Origin: Rhodobacterales bacterium HKCCE3408
Lineage (GTDB): Bacteria; Pseudomonadota; Alphaproteobacteria; Rhodobacterales; Rhodobacteraceae
Assembly: GCA_015689705.1 (NCBI GenBank)
Contig: WVSN01000011.1
Coordinates: 1-64,000 of the forward strand
Reading direction: 5' to 3'
DNA length: 64,000 nt
Both the position numbers and the translations under genes were made by a program. Shown here in pieces: positions 55,047 through 63,841 of this stretch. Under the pieces are notes generated by a model. That model worked only from the letters and a program-made list of their open reading frames with translations. It was not told where the DNA came from and made no database searches. How positions within the stretch are numbered: the first letter of the stretch is position 1; every line of letters begins with the position of its first letter.

Positions 55047-55886
55047 CTAGCGGATCAGGTTCGGCCGGTACCGCACGCGCTGGCGCCGTTCGACCGGGAG
55101 ATGGCGATTCAGGCGCCGGTTCACCAGCCCGAAGATCGTGATGATGACGAGCGTCACCATGACGAAATAGCCCGCGAGGATCGGGTAGGGGATGAACGGG
55201 TTGAACGTCCGGTCGGCGAAATACTGGGCGTAGTAGAGCGCATCGCCCTTCTGCTGGAAGGCCGGGAAGCTGGTGAAGAAGACAAGCGTCGTGGCGTGGA
55301 AGAGGAAGATCGCCTCGTTCGTATAGGCCGGCCAGGCGAGGCGCATGGTGGTCGGGAAGATCACCCGCCGGAACTTCGCCCAACCCGTCATGCCGTACGC
55401 GTCCGCAGCCTCCAGATCGCCGCGCGGCACGGCGCGGAGTGCGCCGTAGAAGATTTCTCCGGCATAGGCCGAGGTGTTGAGGAAGAGGACGAAGAGTGCC
55501 CCGAGCCAGGCGCGGGCGAACCACCGCGTCTCGACCGTGATCTCGGTGAAGCCGAGGTTCAGGTCGAAGCCGAGCCGCGGCAGCAGGACAAACGCCTCGT
55601 AGGCGAGGAAAAACTGGATGAAGAGAGGCGAGCCGCGGAAGACGAAGATGAACCACTCCGCCGGCTTGCGGATCCACGGGCTGAGGCTGTTCTTCGCCAC
55701 TGCCAGGGTCACGGCGAAGAAGAAGCCGAGGCAGAGCGCGAGGATGCCGAAATAGACGTTCCAGATCAGGCCAGAGCCGATCAGGACGAACTGCTCGCAC
55801 AGGCCGATATCGCCGCGCGGCAGGAGCCGCTCGCCGAAGCCGAGCGAACGGAAGGCGTAGGCGCTGAGGGCTTCACCGCAGGTCAT
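55047..55886 (-). CDS. ABC transporter permease (polar amino acid type)
   Basis: A 279-residue inner membrane permease. The EAA-loop (DAYGMTGWAKFRRVIFPTTM) that contacts the ATPase is present in the usual place, with about five helices. A His/Gln/Glu permease origin (HisM-GlnP group) is likely. ATG 55886 overlaps the stop of the second permease gene by four bases; the frame is open from 56021. It is the downstream permease of a pair, as in many amino acid importers. Confidence 0.93.
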   Translation of the reverse strand: MTCGEALSAYAFRSLGFGERLLPRGDIGLCEQFVLIGSGLIWNVYFGILALCLGFFFAVTLAVAKNSLSPWIRKPAEWFIFVFRGSPLFIQFFLAYEAFVLLPRLGFDLNLGFTEITVETRWFARAWLGALFVLFLNTSAYAGEIFYGALRAVPRGDLEAADAYGMTGWAKFRRVIFPTTMRLAWPAYTNEAIFLFHATTLVFFTSFPAFQQKGDALYYAQYFADRTFNPFIPYPILAGYFVMVTLVIITIFGLVNRRLNRHLPVERRQRVRYRPNLIR

Positions 55887-56764
55887 GCCGCCGCCTTCCG
55901 TGCCTGGTCGCCCGCCATCGTCGCCTGTCCGTGCGACAGCCGCCGCGTCAGCCGGCCGAGCACGATCTCCGAGATCCGCGTGAAGCCGAGATAGAAGACG
56001 AGTAGGGCGAGGAAATACCACAGCCGCCAGTCGCCGTGCGGATAGGCATATTGCGAGGTACGGGATCCGCCGAGTTCACGGGCCCAGTAGACGATGTCCT
56101 CGATCCCGAGCAGGAACAGGAGCGGTGTCGCCTTGATCAGGATCATCCAGACGTTCGACAGGCCGGGCAGCGCGTAGATCCACATCTGCGGCACGAGCAC
56201 GCGCCAGAAGGCCTGCCGGCGGCTCATACCGTAGGCTTCGGCCGTTTCCATCTGCGCCCGCGGAACGGCCTGCATCGCGCCATAGAGGACGTTCGCGCAG
56301 AACGCGCCGAAGACGATCGCGAAGGTGAAGACCGCCAGCGTGAAGTTGTAGAACTCGTGCACTTCCTGCGGCGCGGTGTTGAGCGGCACCTTCGCCTGCG
56401 GACAGACGGTGAAGTTCGCGCCCTGCCGGATCGGCTCGGTCCAGTCCGGGCACTGGATCTGGTGGACGCTCCACTCGATCGCCTGGTCGAGCGCGATGAC
56501 GAAGAAAAGGAAGAACGCGATGTCGGGCACGCCACGAACCATCGCGGTGTAGATCCGCCCGATCCAGCGAAGCGGAGCGACATGGCTGCGCGAGGCCGAA
56601 GCGGCGGCGAAGCCGAAGGCCAGCGCGACGGGCGCCGTGACGGCGAGAAGGCCGAGCACGGTCAGGAAAGCCGTGTAGAAGCGCAGATGGACGCCGTTCG
56701 TCAGGTAGCAGGCAAACCAGTGCAGCCCGTCGAGTTGGGACGGATCGGCGCAGGTCTCGAACAT
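55883..56764 (-). CDS. ABC transporter permease (polar amino acid type)
   Basis: A 293-residue inner membrane permease with the same HisM-like architecture. The EAA-loop reads AYGMSRRQAFWRVLVPQMW. A long periplasmic loop between helices includes four Cys (residues around 3-90). It starts exactly where the dihydrofolate-reductase-like gene ends (one shared base), so it is translated from the same message. It pairs with the permease at 55047. Confidence 0.93.
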   Translation of the reverse strand: MFETCADPSQLDGLHWFACYLTNGVHLRFYTAFLTVLGLLAVTAPVALAFGFAAASASRSHVAPLRWIGRIYTAMVRGVPDIAFFLFFVIALDQAIEWSVHQIQCPDWTEPIRQGANFTVCPQAKVPLNTAPQEVHEFYNFTLAVFTFAIVFGAFCANVLYGAMQAVPRAQMETAEAYGMSRRQAFWRVLVPQMWIYALPGLSNVWMILIKATPLLFLLGIEDIVYWARELGGSRTSQYAYPHGDWRLWYFLALLVFYLGFTRISEIVLGRLTRRLSHGQATMAGDQARKAAA

Positions 56765-57273
56765 CAGGCCGCCTTCCGGTAGTCGAGCCGGACGACACCG
56801 TTCGGCCAGGCATTCTGGTCCGCGAGGCGCAGGCGCACCGGCGCGCCGTCATGGGGGAACAGTGGAACCCCGCGGCCGAGAAGCACCGGCATGACGAAAA
56901 GTTCGAGCCGGTCGAGCAGCCCCTCGGCGAGGAACGCCGCCTGCAGCTTCGCTCCACCGACCACCCAGGACAGTCTGTCGGCCATGGCGGCGGCGTATTC
57001 GGCCAGAGTCCCGGTCCAGCGGTTCACGCCCTCGGGCGCGTCGCCGAGGTCGGTCGAGGTGACGATATGGCCGGTCTTGCCGGCATACGGCCACGGGACA
57101 CCGAAGCCGAGTGTCTGGTCGTAGGTCCGGCGGCCGAGGATCACCGCGTCCAGACGCGCGGCGAAATCCTCATATCCGTAATCGATGTCGTTGAACGGAT
57201 CGAGAAACCCGACACCGCCTTCGGCATCGGCCACGTATCCGTCCGCACTGATCGCCATGTACCCCGCCAGCAT
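56764..57273 (-). CDS. Dihydrofolate reductase family protein (RibD-C-like)
   Basis: A 169-residue protein of the bacterial bifunctional deaminase-reductase C-terminal/DHFR superfamily. Typical segments are GYMAISADGYVADAEGGVGF at the N-terminus, ILGRRTYDQTLGFG in the middle and SWVVGGAKLQAAFLAEG for the nucleotide-binding loop. It probably reduces a substrate with NADPH, but not necessarily folate. It lies inside the transporter operon, between the solute-binding protein and the permeases, sharing one base with the permease start. Why a reductase is embedded there is unclear. Confidence 0.88.
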   Translation of the reverse strand: MLAGYMAISADGYVADAEGGVGFLDPFNDIDYGYEDFAARLDAVILGRRTYDQTLGFGVPWPYAGKTGHIVTSTDLGDAPEGVNRWTGTLAEYAAAMADRLSWVVGGAKLQAAFLAEGLLDRLELFVMPVLLGRGVPLFPHDGAPVRLRLADQNAWPNGVVRLDYRKAA

Positions 57274-57310
57274 CAGAAGGCGGGCCCCGGTCGCCCGGGG
57301 CCCGGGCCCG

Positions 57311-58042
57311 TCATTCGTAGGTCGCGGCTTCGGGACCGAACCAGCGCGTGATCATCTCGTTCAGCGTGCCATCCTCTTTCATCGAGGTGATGGCGGCGTC
57401 GAACGCCTCCCGCAGTTCGGTATCGGTCTCGCGCAGACCCATGCCGACGCCGCCGCCAAGCTGGACCGGATCGCCCACGATCATCAGGTCGGCATCTTCG
57501 TTCGCGATCGGGAGCAGGTAGTCGCCGTCGGCGAAGACCGCGTCGGCCTCGCCGTTGCGCACGGCCGCCACCGTCTCATCCGGCGTTGCGTATTCAATCA
57601 GCGTCGCGCCGGTTTCGGCGATATAGCCGGCCTGGATCGTGTTGGTCTGCGCCGCGATCACACCGCCTTCGAGATCGGCATCCTCGGACAGCGCCATGTA
57701 GAGCGACGAGGCCGGCGGGATGTAGTTCTGCGTGAAGTCGATGACCTCGTCGCGCTCGTCGGTGATCGACATGCCGGCGATGATGGTGTCGTAGTTGCCC
57801 GAGGTGAGGTTCGGGATGATCGAGTCCCACTCGTTGGTGACCCATTCGCAGGTCAGGCCGGCGCGGGCGCAGAGCTCGTCGCCCAGTTCGCGCTCGAAGC
57901 CGTCGACCTCGCCGTCATCGTTGATGAAGTTGTACGGAGGGTAGGCGCCCTCGGTGCCCATCCGGACGACGGAATGGGCATCGGCCCAGGCGGCGCCGGT
58001 GGCGAGGACAACCGCAGCCGCGGTCAGTGCAAGTGTCTTCAT
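57311..58042 (-). CDS. ABC transporter periplasmic binding protein (polar amino acid type)
   Basis: A 243-residue solute-binding protein with a Sec signal peptide (MKTLALTAAAVVLATGAAWA). The mature protein has the type-3 SBP pattern: TEGAYPPYNFINDDGEVDGF, WDSIIPNLTSGNYDTIIAGM and IDFTQNYI, which binds an amino acid or amine. It feeds the permease pair at 55047 and 55883 with the ATPase at 58071. Given the Puu-type genes downstream, a polyamine or gamma-amino compound is a reasonable guess. Confidence 0.93.
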   Translation of the reverse strand: MKTLALTAAAVVLATGAAWADAHSVVRMGTEGAYPPYNFINDDGEVDGFERELGDELCARAGLTCEWVTNEWDSIIPNLTSGNYDTIIAGMSITDERDEVIDFTQNYIPPASSLYMALSEDADLEGGVIAAQTNTIQAGYIAETGATLIEYATPDETVAAVRNGEADAVFADGDYLLPIANEDADLMIVGDPVQLGGGVGMGLRETDTELREAFDAAITSMKEDGTLNEMITRWFGPEAATYE

Positions 58043-58070
58043 GGTTTGCTCCCAGTTGGTTGGTTATGGC

Positions 58071-58850
58071 TCAGGCGGCTTCGTCATGCCTGAGGAATTT
58101 CTTCAGCCGCTCGGATTTCGGTGCGCCGAACAGCGCCTCCGGCGGCCCTTCCTCCTCGATCTTGCCGAGGTGGAGGAAGATGACATGGTCCGACACGTCT
58201 CGGGCCATGGCCATATCGTGCGTAACCAGGATCATGGTCCGCCCTTCGGCGGCGAGATCCTTGATGACCTTGACGACTTCCTGCTCAAGTTCGGGGTCGA
58301 GCGCGCTGGTCGGTTCGTCGAACAGCAGCGCGCGGGGCCGCATGCACAGCGCACGCGCGATCGCGGCGCGCTGCTGCTGCCCGCCCGACAGCTGGGCCGG
58401 CCAGGCATCGCACTTGTCGCCGATCCCGACCTTGGCGAGGATCTCGCGCGCCCGGGTCTCGACCTCGTCGCGATCCTCGCGCAGCACGGTGACGGGCGCT
58501 TCCATGACGTTCTGTAGGATCGTCATATGCGACCACAGGTTGAACTGCTGGAAGACCATTGAGAGGTTGGTGCGGATCCGGGTGACCTGCTGCGGATCGG
58601 CCGGGTGGCGGTGCAGGCCGGTGCCTCTCCAGCGAACGGCCTCGCCCTCGAAGCGGATGTCGCCCTCCTGGCTCTCCTCGAGCAGGTTGGCGCAGCGCAG
58701 AAGGGTCGACTTGCCGGACCCGGATGACCCGATCAGAGAAACCACATCGCCCGCCCGCGCGGTCAGGTCGACGCCCTTCAGGACCTCGAGCGATCCGTAG
58801 CGTTTATGAAGCCCGGTAATCTCGATCACCGGGGGTGTGGCAGCATTCAT
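58071..58850 (-). CDS. ABC transporter ATP-binding protein (polar amino acid type)
   Basis: A 259-residue ATPase subunit. Walker A is GSSGSGKSTLLR, the signature is AQLSGGQQQRAAIARAL, Walker B is ALLFDEPTSALD, and the H-loop His is in MILVTHDMAMARDV. It closely resembles HisP/GlnQ. It is the first gene of the leftward transporter operon. The 116 bases upstream contain no gene and must hold the promoter. Confidence 0.95.
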   Translation of the reverse strand: MNAATPPVIEITGLHKRYGSLEVLKGVDLTARAGDVVSLIGSSGSGKSTLLRCANLLEESQEGDIRFEGEAVRWRGTGLHRHPADPQQVTRIRTNLSMVFQQFNLWSHMTILQNVMEAPVTVLREDRDEVETRAREILAKVGIGDKCDAWPAQLSGGQQQRAAIARALCMRPRALLFDEPTSALDPELEQEVVKVIKDLAAEGRTMILVTHDMAMARDVSDHVIFLHLGKIEEEGPPEALFGAPKSERLKKFLRHDEAA

Positions 58851-58966
58851 CGGGCCGTCCCTGTCAGTTCCCCGATTTCATGCCGAAAAAACGGGCAAAC
58901 GCAACGGTTGGAGGCAGGGTGACGCAAGGGAATGTCCGCGCCGGCGGCTTCGCGCTGAACAATTGC

Positions 58967-59692
58967 CTAAGGTTCGGGCGGGATCGGAAGCGCCATGTAG
59001 GCCTCTTTCGGGATCTCGGCGATGCCGACGAGATCGAGTGCCCGCATCGCGTCGGGCGACAGCCGGTCGATAGCACCATGCAGCGCGGCGCGCAGGGTCG
59101 CGGGATCGCCGGCCGAGGTGATGTAGGGCAGGCCCGGCGTCGGTGCGGTGCGGTCGATCTCCTGCAGCGACGCGAGATCGGGCTCGAACCGCTGCAGCTG
59201 GCGCCAGGTCTGTGCGTCGAGCGCCGCGATGTCAGCCGCGCCCGTCAGGACGGCCCGGGCGGACGCCGCGTGGCCGCCCGTCAATGTCCTCGGCCCAAGT
59301 TCGATGCCCGAGCCTTCGGCCCAGGACCACAGCGCACCCCATCCCGACTGGCTGATCGCGTCGTTCAGCGCGACGCGCGGTCGGTCCGGCACCGACCCGT
59401 CGCGCGTCACGATCACGCTGTTGTATTCGCCCGGCCCGCAGCCGGGCAGGCCGAAATCAGGTGTGGCGAAAAGTGTCACCTTGTCGTGCAGCCGGGACCG
59501 GAAGGGCAGGCCGCAGGTTTGCGAGAAGAGCAGATCGGGCGCGGTCCACTGGCTCCAGGCATCTGTCTCCCGGTCGAGCGCCACGGGCGCCTCGACCCCG
59601 GCCTCTTGCAGTCCGTCGCGGATCGCAGCCCAGTACGCGTCCGTTTCGGCCCGAAGCTCAGGACGGTCGTACATGGGGAGGCTGGCGATCAT
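58967..59692 (-). CDS. PhnD/SsuA-like phosphonate-type binding protein without signal peptide
   Basis: A 241-residue protein of the PhnD-like periplasmic binding fold (MIASLPMYDRPELRAETDAY, then PDLLFSQTCGLPFRSRL and ALNDAISQSGWGAL). Unlike real transport receptors it has no signal peptide at ATG 59692, and no transporter genes are adjacent. Its start overlaps the TerB-like gene by four bases (59689-59692). A cytoplasmic sensor role is possible; the ligand is unknown. Confidence 0.8.
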   Translation of the reverse strand: MIASLPMYDRPELRAETDAYWAAIRDGLQEAGVEAPVALDRETDAWSQWTAPDLLFSQTCGLPFRSRLHDKVTLFATPDFGLPGCGPGEYNSVIVTRDGSVPDRPRVALNDAISQSGWGALWSWAEGSGIELGPRTLTGGHAASARAVLTGAADIAALDAQTWRQLQRFEPDLASLQEIDRTAPTPGLPYITSAGDPATLRAALHGAIDRLSPDAMRALDLVGIAEIPKEAYMALPIPPEP

Positions 59693-60132
59693 GCGCCCCG
59701 CTGCTCCACCTCTTTCCTGGCGAGGTTCGAGTCGCGGTCGTTCACCCCGAGCATCGGCGCCACGAGCCGGAGTAACGCGTCTTCCTCGTCGTCGCGGACG
59801 CCGTCGGCCAGCACGACCTGCCAAAGCGCCGAAATCACGCCGATTCGCTCCTCGTACGGCACGGCGTCCTTGATCGCCCGGGTGAAGCGTACCGTATCCG
59901 GCGCCTCCGACTCGAGCGCTTCGGCATCGCCACGAAGCTTCGCCGCTTCGAACGGGTTGAGACCGTGCCGTGCGGCGAGGATGCGGTCGATCCGGTCGAT
60001 TTCGCCTTGGGCGTAAGTGCCGTCGGCCCGCGCGATCCGCACGAGCAGCGCGGCAAGCGCAAGGCGTGCGTCGTTATCGGGAAGGGTTTCGGGTTCGGGC
60101 GCCGTCAACCGGCGGATGAGTTCACCAAACAT
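59689..60132 (-). CDS. TerB-like (tellurite resistance-type) protein
   Basis: A 147-residue helical protein. The centre (LALAALLVRIARADGTYAQG, then EIDRIDRILAA) matches the TerB/DUF533-type helical domain with acidic metal-binding positions. A second, similar half follows (WQVVLADGVRDDEEDALLRL). TerB proteins occur in stress and metal-related contexts. It is translationally coupled to the PhnD-like gene, so the two may act together. No other ter genes are present. Confidence 0.8.
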   Translation of the reverse strand: MFGELIRRLTAPEPETLPDNDARLALAALLVRIARADGTYAQGEIDRIDRILAARHGLNPFEAAKLRGDAEALESEAPDTVRFTRAIKDAVPYEERIGVISALWQVVLADGVRDDEEDALLRLVAPMLGVNDRDSNLARKEVEQRGA

Positions 60133-60164
60133 GGTCGGGATATAGTCCGGAACCGGGGGCTTCG

Positions 60165-61034
60165 CTAGGCGGGCGGCGCAATGGTGCCCGAGGCGACCCG
60201 CACAGCGGACCCGCCGACGCGCACCTGCGACACGGCCCCGCCCGTCACGTCGATGGACAGATCGAGCCAGCTTTCCCGGCCCATGTCGCGGCCCTGGCAG
60301 AGCCGCAGATCGGTCGTGCCCTCGCTGATCGCCCCGTTCGCGAGAAGCTGGCCGGCGAGGATGGCCGTGGCCGAGCCGGTGGCCGGATCCTCGGGGATTC
60401 CGTCGCGCGGCGCGAACATTCGGCTGTCGTAGTCCGCCTCCCGGCCGGGGGTGTAGAAAAACACGGCCATCGCGCCGGCGGCCTGTCCCATCTGGTCCCA
60501 GACCGGCTGCGACGGCGACACGCGGGACAGTGCCTCGGGCGAGGCGAGGTTGACGAAGAAGAACCGCGGGCCGCCTTCCCAGACGCCGGGCGCGTGCGGG
60601 CCAAGGTCTTCGGGAGATAGCCCGGTGGCGCGGCAGACGAGATCGGTATCGAGAGTCATGGACCTGCCCTCGGGCAGCTTCGGCGCGGTGAACTCGCCCG
60701 ATATGGACGCACCTGTGCGGCTGATGGTGACCGGAACGAGGCCGGCATTTTCCTCGAGCGTCACCAGGTCCGAGTCACCGGCGAGATGCAGCGCAGTACC
60801 GATGGTCGGGTGGCCGGCGAAGGGCATCTCGTAGCCCGGCGTGAAAATCCGGATGCGCGCGGTGTGGGCCGGATCCTCCGGCGGCAGGACGAAGACCGTC
60901 TCCGACAGGTTGAACTCCCGCGCCATGGTCTGCATCTGCGCCGTCGACAGAACCTCGGCGCCTTCGACGATGGCCAGCGGATTGCCCTTGTAGGGGGCGG
61001 TCGTGAAGACGTCGTAGATGAAGTAGGTGAGCAT
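60165..61034 (-). CDS. PhzF family protein (epimerase/isomerase fold)
   Basis: A 289-residue diaminopimelate-epimerase-like protein. The N-terminal [20 protein letters not shown] and [11 protein letters not shown] contain the catalytic Glu of the family, and [17 protein letters not shown] is also diagnostic. PhzF proper isomerises a phenazine precursor, but most bacterial members have unknown substrates, and no phenazine genes are here. It lies just downstream of the outer-membrane protein gene on the same strand. Confidence 0.92.
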   Translation of the reverse strand: MLTYFIYDVFTTAPYKGNPLAIVEGAEVLSTAQMQTMAREFNLSETVFVLPPEDPAHTARIRIFTPGYEMPFAGHPTIGTALHLAGDSDLVTLEENAGLVPVTISRTGASISGEFTAPKLPEGRSMTLDTDLVCRATGLSPEDLGPHAPGVWEGGPRFFFVNLASPEALSRVSPSQPVWDQMGQAAGAMAVFFYTPGREADYDSRMFAPRDGIPEDPATGSATAILAGQLLANGAISEGTTDLRLCQGRDMGRESWLDLSIDVTGGAVSQVRVGGSAVRVASGTIAPPA

Positions 61035-61041
61035 GCGGGCC

Positions 61042-61059
61042 CCCGGGCGAAAACCCGGG
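61042..61059 (-). terminator. Short hairpin between the beta-barrel gene and the PhzF gene
   Basis: CCCGGG, a 6-base loop and CCCGGG again form a 6-bp GC stem in the 57-base gap. No T tract follows, so it may only attenuate transcription or be fortuitous. Confidence 0.3.
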
Positions 61060-61091
61060 AACCCTCGCGGCCGCGGTTGGCCTTGGCAAGA

Positions 61092-61646
61092 TCAGAAATG
61101 CATGGCGAGACCGACCGAGACGCGGTCGGAAGACACACCGACGCCGGCGACGCCGTTCGACAGGTCGAAATCACCGTGGGTGTACTCGATGCGCGCCGAG
61201 AGGTTGTCACTCAGCATCTGCTCGAAGCCGAGGCCGAAAGTCGGGCCGCTCAGCTCGAAACCCGGAGGTGCGGCCGAAATCGAGGTGTCGGCGGCGACGT
61301 ATCCGACCGTGGCATAAACCATCGACCGGTCGAAGGCGTAGCCGGTGCGCAGGCGGGCCGAGAAGCTGTTGTCGATCGCCAGCGTTCCGGCCGGGATCGA
61401 ATGCTGCGCCGCTCCGCCATAAGCCAGTTCGGCACCGACGATCAGGTTCTGGCCGAGGGCGTGGTTATAGCCGAGGAACGCCTCGACGGACGTCGAGGCG
61501 CCGGGATCGACCGGCGTATTGGATTGCAGGTCGGCATAGCCGAACGAGAGGCCGCCATAGACGCCCGCGAAGGTCGCGGCGTCCTGGGCCGATGCGGCGA
61601 GGGTGGAGGCGGCGAGAAGAGCCGCCGGGGCGATGAACTTGAACAT
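61092..61646 (-). CDS. Small outer membrane beta-barrel protein
   Basis: A 184-residue protein with a Sec signal peptide (MFKFIAPAALLAASTLAASA). The mature part has alternating hydrophobic strands ending in aromatic residues, with YGGLSFGYADLQS at the start and a final strand VSVGLAMHF ending in Phe, the C-terminal outer-membrane signal. This is the OmpA-like/porin-2-like small barrel architecture common in alphaproteobacteria. Function unknown; it may be structural or adhesion-related. Confidence 0.88.
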   Translation of the reverse strand: MFKFIAPAALLAASTLAASAQDAATFAGVYGGLSFGYADLQSNTPVDPGASTSVEAFLGYNHALGQNLIVGAELAYGGAAQHSIPAGTLAIDNSFSARLRTGYAFDRSMVYATVGYVAADTSISAAPPGFELSGPTFGLGFEQMLSDNLSARIEYTHGDFDLSNGVAGVGVSSDRVSVGLAMHF

Positions 61647-61733
61647 GACACGGTCTCCAGACTTGTTCCGAGGCCCGGTGGCGGGCTTCGGAGTGTCGGT
61701 CGGAGATCGGGTCGCGCCGGTTCAAAGACCGGA

Positions 61734-62084
61734 TCAGGCCTTCACTGCCCAGTCATGCCCGTGAATACGGTAATGCGTCGGCTCTTCATCCTGCTGGATA
61801 CCCGGCAGGATCCGGAAGTCGAAGTCGCTATGATCCGACATCAACGTACGGATTGACTTGAGTTCCGGGGTGTCGAAGGCCGAGGCGGCGTGGTCCGTAT
61901 CGTCAAATTCCACGATCATCATGCGGGGTCTGAATCGCCCCCGGATGGATGGACCGTGGCTCGACTGGGCCAGGACCCGGCCGCCCAGACGTTCGATAAC
62001 GTCCACTGCGGCGTCTTCAACAAATTGATATCGTGTACTTTTCGGGAAGATATTAGCGACCCAGTAGGCCTTGCTCGTGCTCAT
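61734..62084 (-). CDS. DUF1330 family protein
   Basis: A 116-residue dimeric alpha/beta-barrel-type protein. The N-terminal AYWVANIF, the middle GGRVLAQSSHGPSIRG and RPRMMIVEFDDTDHAASAFD match DUF1330, a family related to monooxygenase-type ABM domains. It has a short His-rich tail (THYRIHGHDWAVKA). ATG 62084 is preceded by AGAGGA. It is isolated between the barrel protein and pyrG. Function unknown. Confidence 0.85.
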   Translation of the reverse strand: MSTSKAYWVANIFPKSTRYQFVEDAAVDVIERLGGRVLAQSSHGPSIRGRFRPRMMIVEFDDTDHAASAFDTPELKSIRTLMSDHSDFDFRILPGIQQDEEPTHYRIHGHDWAVKA

Positions 62085-62145
62085 CCTCTGTCCTCTGGCG
62101 ATCGTTGGCAGCCGCCTATGGACCCTTGATATGGCGCATCGCCGG

Positions 62146-62166
62146 TAATTGTCAAAAAGACAATTA
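62146..62166. promoter_or_regulatory. AT-rich inverted repeat upstream of the DUF1330 gene
   Basis: TAATTGTC, a 5-base A loop and GACAATTA form a perfect 8-bp inverted repeat. It lies in an AT-rich patch between pyrG and the DUF1330 gene, about 60 bases before that gene's ATG. It could be an operator or a weak pyrG terminator (leftward reading gives a T loop). Confidence 0.35.
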
Positions 62167-62197
62167 ACGAAATGCGAATTGTTTTGAGTGCTGTGAC

Positions 62198-63841
62198 TCA
62201 GACGAGGCGCGAGTTCTCTTTCGCGGCCCGGACGAAGTCGCGGAACAGCGGGTGCGGTTCGAACGGTTTCGACTTCAGTTCCGGGTGGAACTGGACACCG
62301 ATGAACCACGGATGATCCTTCACCTCGACGATTTCCGGCAGCCGGCCGTCCGGCGACAGGCCCGAGAAGATCAGGCCCTGCTTTTCCAGCGCGTCGCGAT
62401 ACTTGATGTCGACCTCGTAGCGGTGGCGATGCCGCTCCTCGATGGCGAGATTGCCGTAGACCTCGGCCACCCGGCTGCCATCCTTCAGGACGGCGTCGTA
62501 GGCGCCGAGCCGCATCGTGCCGCCCTTGGCGTCGTCCTTCCTGCGCGTGACCTTGGAATTGCCCTGCACCCATTCCTTGAGGTGATAGATCACCGGCTCG
62601 AAGCGTTTCTTGCCCGCCTCGTGGTCGAATTCCTCCGATCCGGCCGTCGGCAGGTCGGCGAGGTTCCGGGCGGCTTCGATCACGGCCATCTGCATCCCGA
62701 GGCAGATGCCGAGATAGGGCACGCCGCGCGTGCGGGCGAATTCCGCCGCGCGGATCTTGCCCTCGGTCCCGCGCTCGCCGAAGCCGCCGGGCACGAGGAT
62801 CGCGTGGAAACCCTCGAGATAGGGTGCGGGGTCCTCGCGCTCGAAGATCTCGGCGTCGATCCATTGCGGGATCACCCGGACGCGGTTGGCGATGCCGCCA
62901 TGGGTCAGCGCCTCGGCGATGGATTTGTACGCGTCTTCAAGCTGCGTGTACTTGCCGACGATGGCGACCTTCACCTCGCCCTCGGGGTTCGCGATGCGGT
63001 CGGCCACGTCTTCCCACACCGACAGGTCGGGCCGCGGCGCGGGGCTGATGCGGAACGCGTCGAGCACCGCCTGGTCGAGCCCCTCGCGGTGGTAGGCGAT
63101 CGGCGCTTCGTAGATCGAGGCGAGATCCTGTGCCGCGATGACCGCGTCGGGCCGGACGTTGCAGAACAGCGCCAGCTTCTCGCGCTCTTTCGCCGGGATC
63201 GGGCTTTCGGACCGGCAGACGAGGATGTCGGGGGCAAGGCCGATCGATCGGAGTTCCTTGACCGAGTGCTGCGTCGGCTTGGTCTTCAGCTCGCCCGAGG
63301 CCTTGATGAAGGGCAGGAGCGTCAGGTGCATGAAGATGCAGTCGCCGCGCGGCTTTTCCTGCGCGAACTGGCGGATGGCCTCGAAGAACGGCAGGCCCTC
63401 GATGTCTCCGACCGTGCCACCGATCTCGCACAGCATGAAATCGACCTCGTCCTCGCCGATATGGATGAAGTCCTTGATTTCGTTGGTGACGTGCGGAATC
63501 ACCTGGATCGTCTTGCCGAGGTAGTCGCCGCGGCGCTCCTTCTCCAGCACGTTCGAATAGATGCGCCCGGACGAGATGGAATCCGTCGAGCGCGCGGCCA
63601 CGCCCGTGAAGCGTTCGTAATGGCCGAGATCGAGGTCGGTCTCCGCGCCGTCGTCGGTCACGAAGACCTCGCCATGCTCGAAGGGCGACATCGTTCCGGG
63701 ATCGACGTTCAGGTAGGGATCAAGCTTGCGGAGCCGCACCGTATAGCCGCGTGCCTGCAGCAGCGCGCCGAGGGCCGCCGAAGCAAGACCTTTCCCAAGC
63801 GATGACACAACGCCACCGGTGATGAAGATGAACCGTGCCAT
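62198..63841 (-). CDS. pyrG: CTP synthase
   Basis: A 547-residue enzyme that aminates UTP to CTP using glutamine and ATP. The synthetase half begins [19 protein letters not shown] with the P-loop, followed by [20 protein letters not shown]. The glutaminase half has the Cys nucleophile in [16 protein letters not shown] and the His-Glu in [13 protein letters not shown]. Length is standard. secG, commonly upstream of pyrG, is not visible; the remaining 159 bases to the window end (63842-64000) contain no gene I can support. Confidence 0.98.
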   Translation of the reverse strand: MARFIFITGGVVSSLGKGLASAALGALLQARGYTVRLRKLDPYLNVDPGTMSPFEHGEVFVTDDGAETDLDLGHYERFTGVAARSTDSISSGRIYSNVLEKERRGDYLGKTIQVIPHVTNEIKDFIHIGEDEVDFMLCEIGGTVGDIEGLPFFEAIRQFAQEKPRGDCIFMHLTLLPFIKASGELKTKPTQHSVKELRSIGLAPDILVCRSESPIPAKEREKLALFCNVRPDAVIAAQDLASIYEAPIAYHREGLDQAVLDAFRISPAPRPDLSVWEDVADRIANPEGEVKVAIVGKYTQLEDAYKSIAEALTHGGIANRVRVIPQWIDAEIFEREDPAPYLEGFHAILVPGGFGERGTEGKIRAAEFARTRGVPYLGICLGMQMAVIEAARNLADLPTAGSEEFDHEAGKKRFEPVIYHLKEWVQGNSKVTRRKDDAKGGTMRLGAYDAVLKDGSRVAEVYGNLAIEERHRHRYEVDIKYRDALEKQGLIFSGLSPDGRLPEIVEVKDHPWFIGVQFHPELKSKPFEPHPLFRDFVRAAKENSRLV

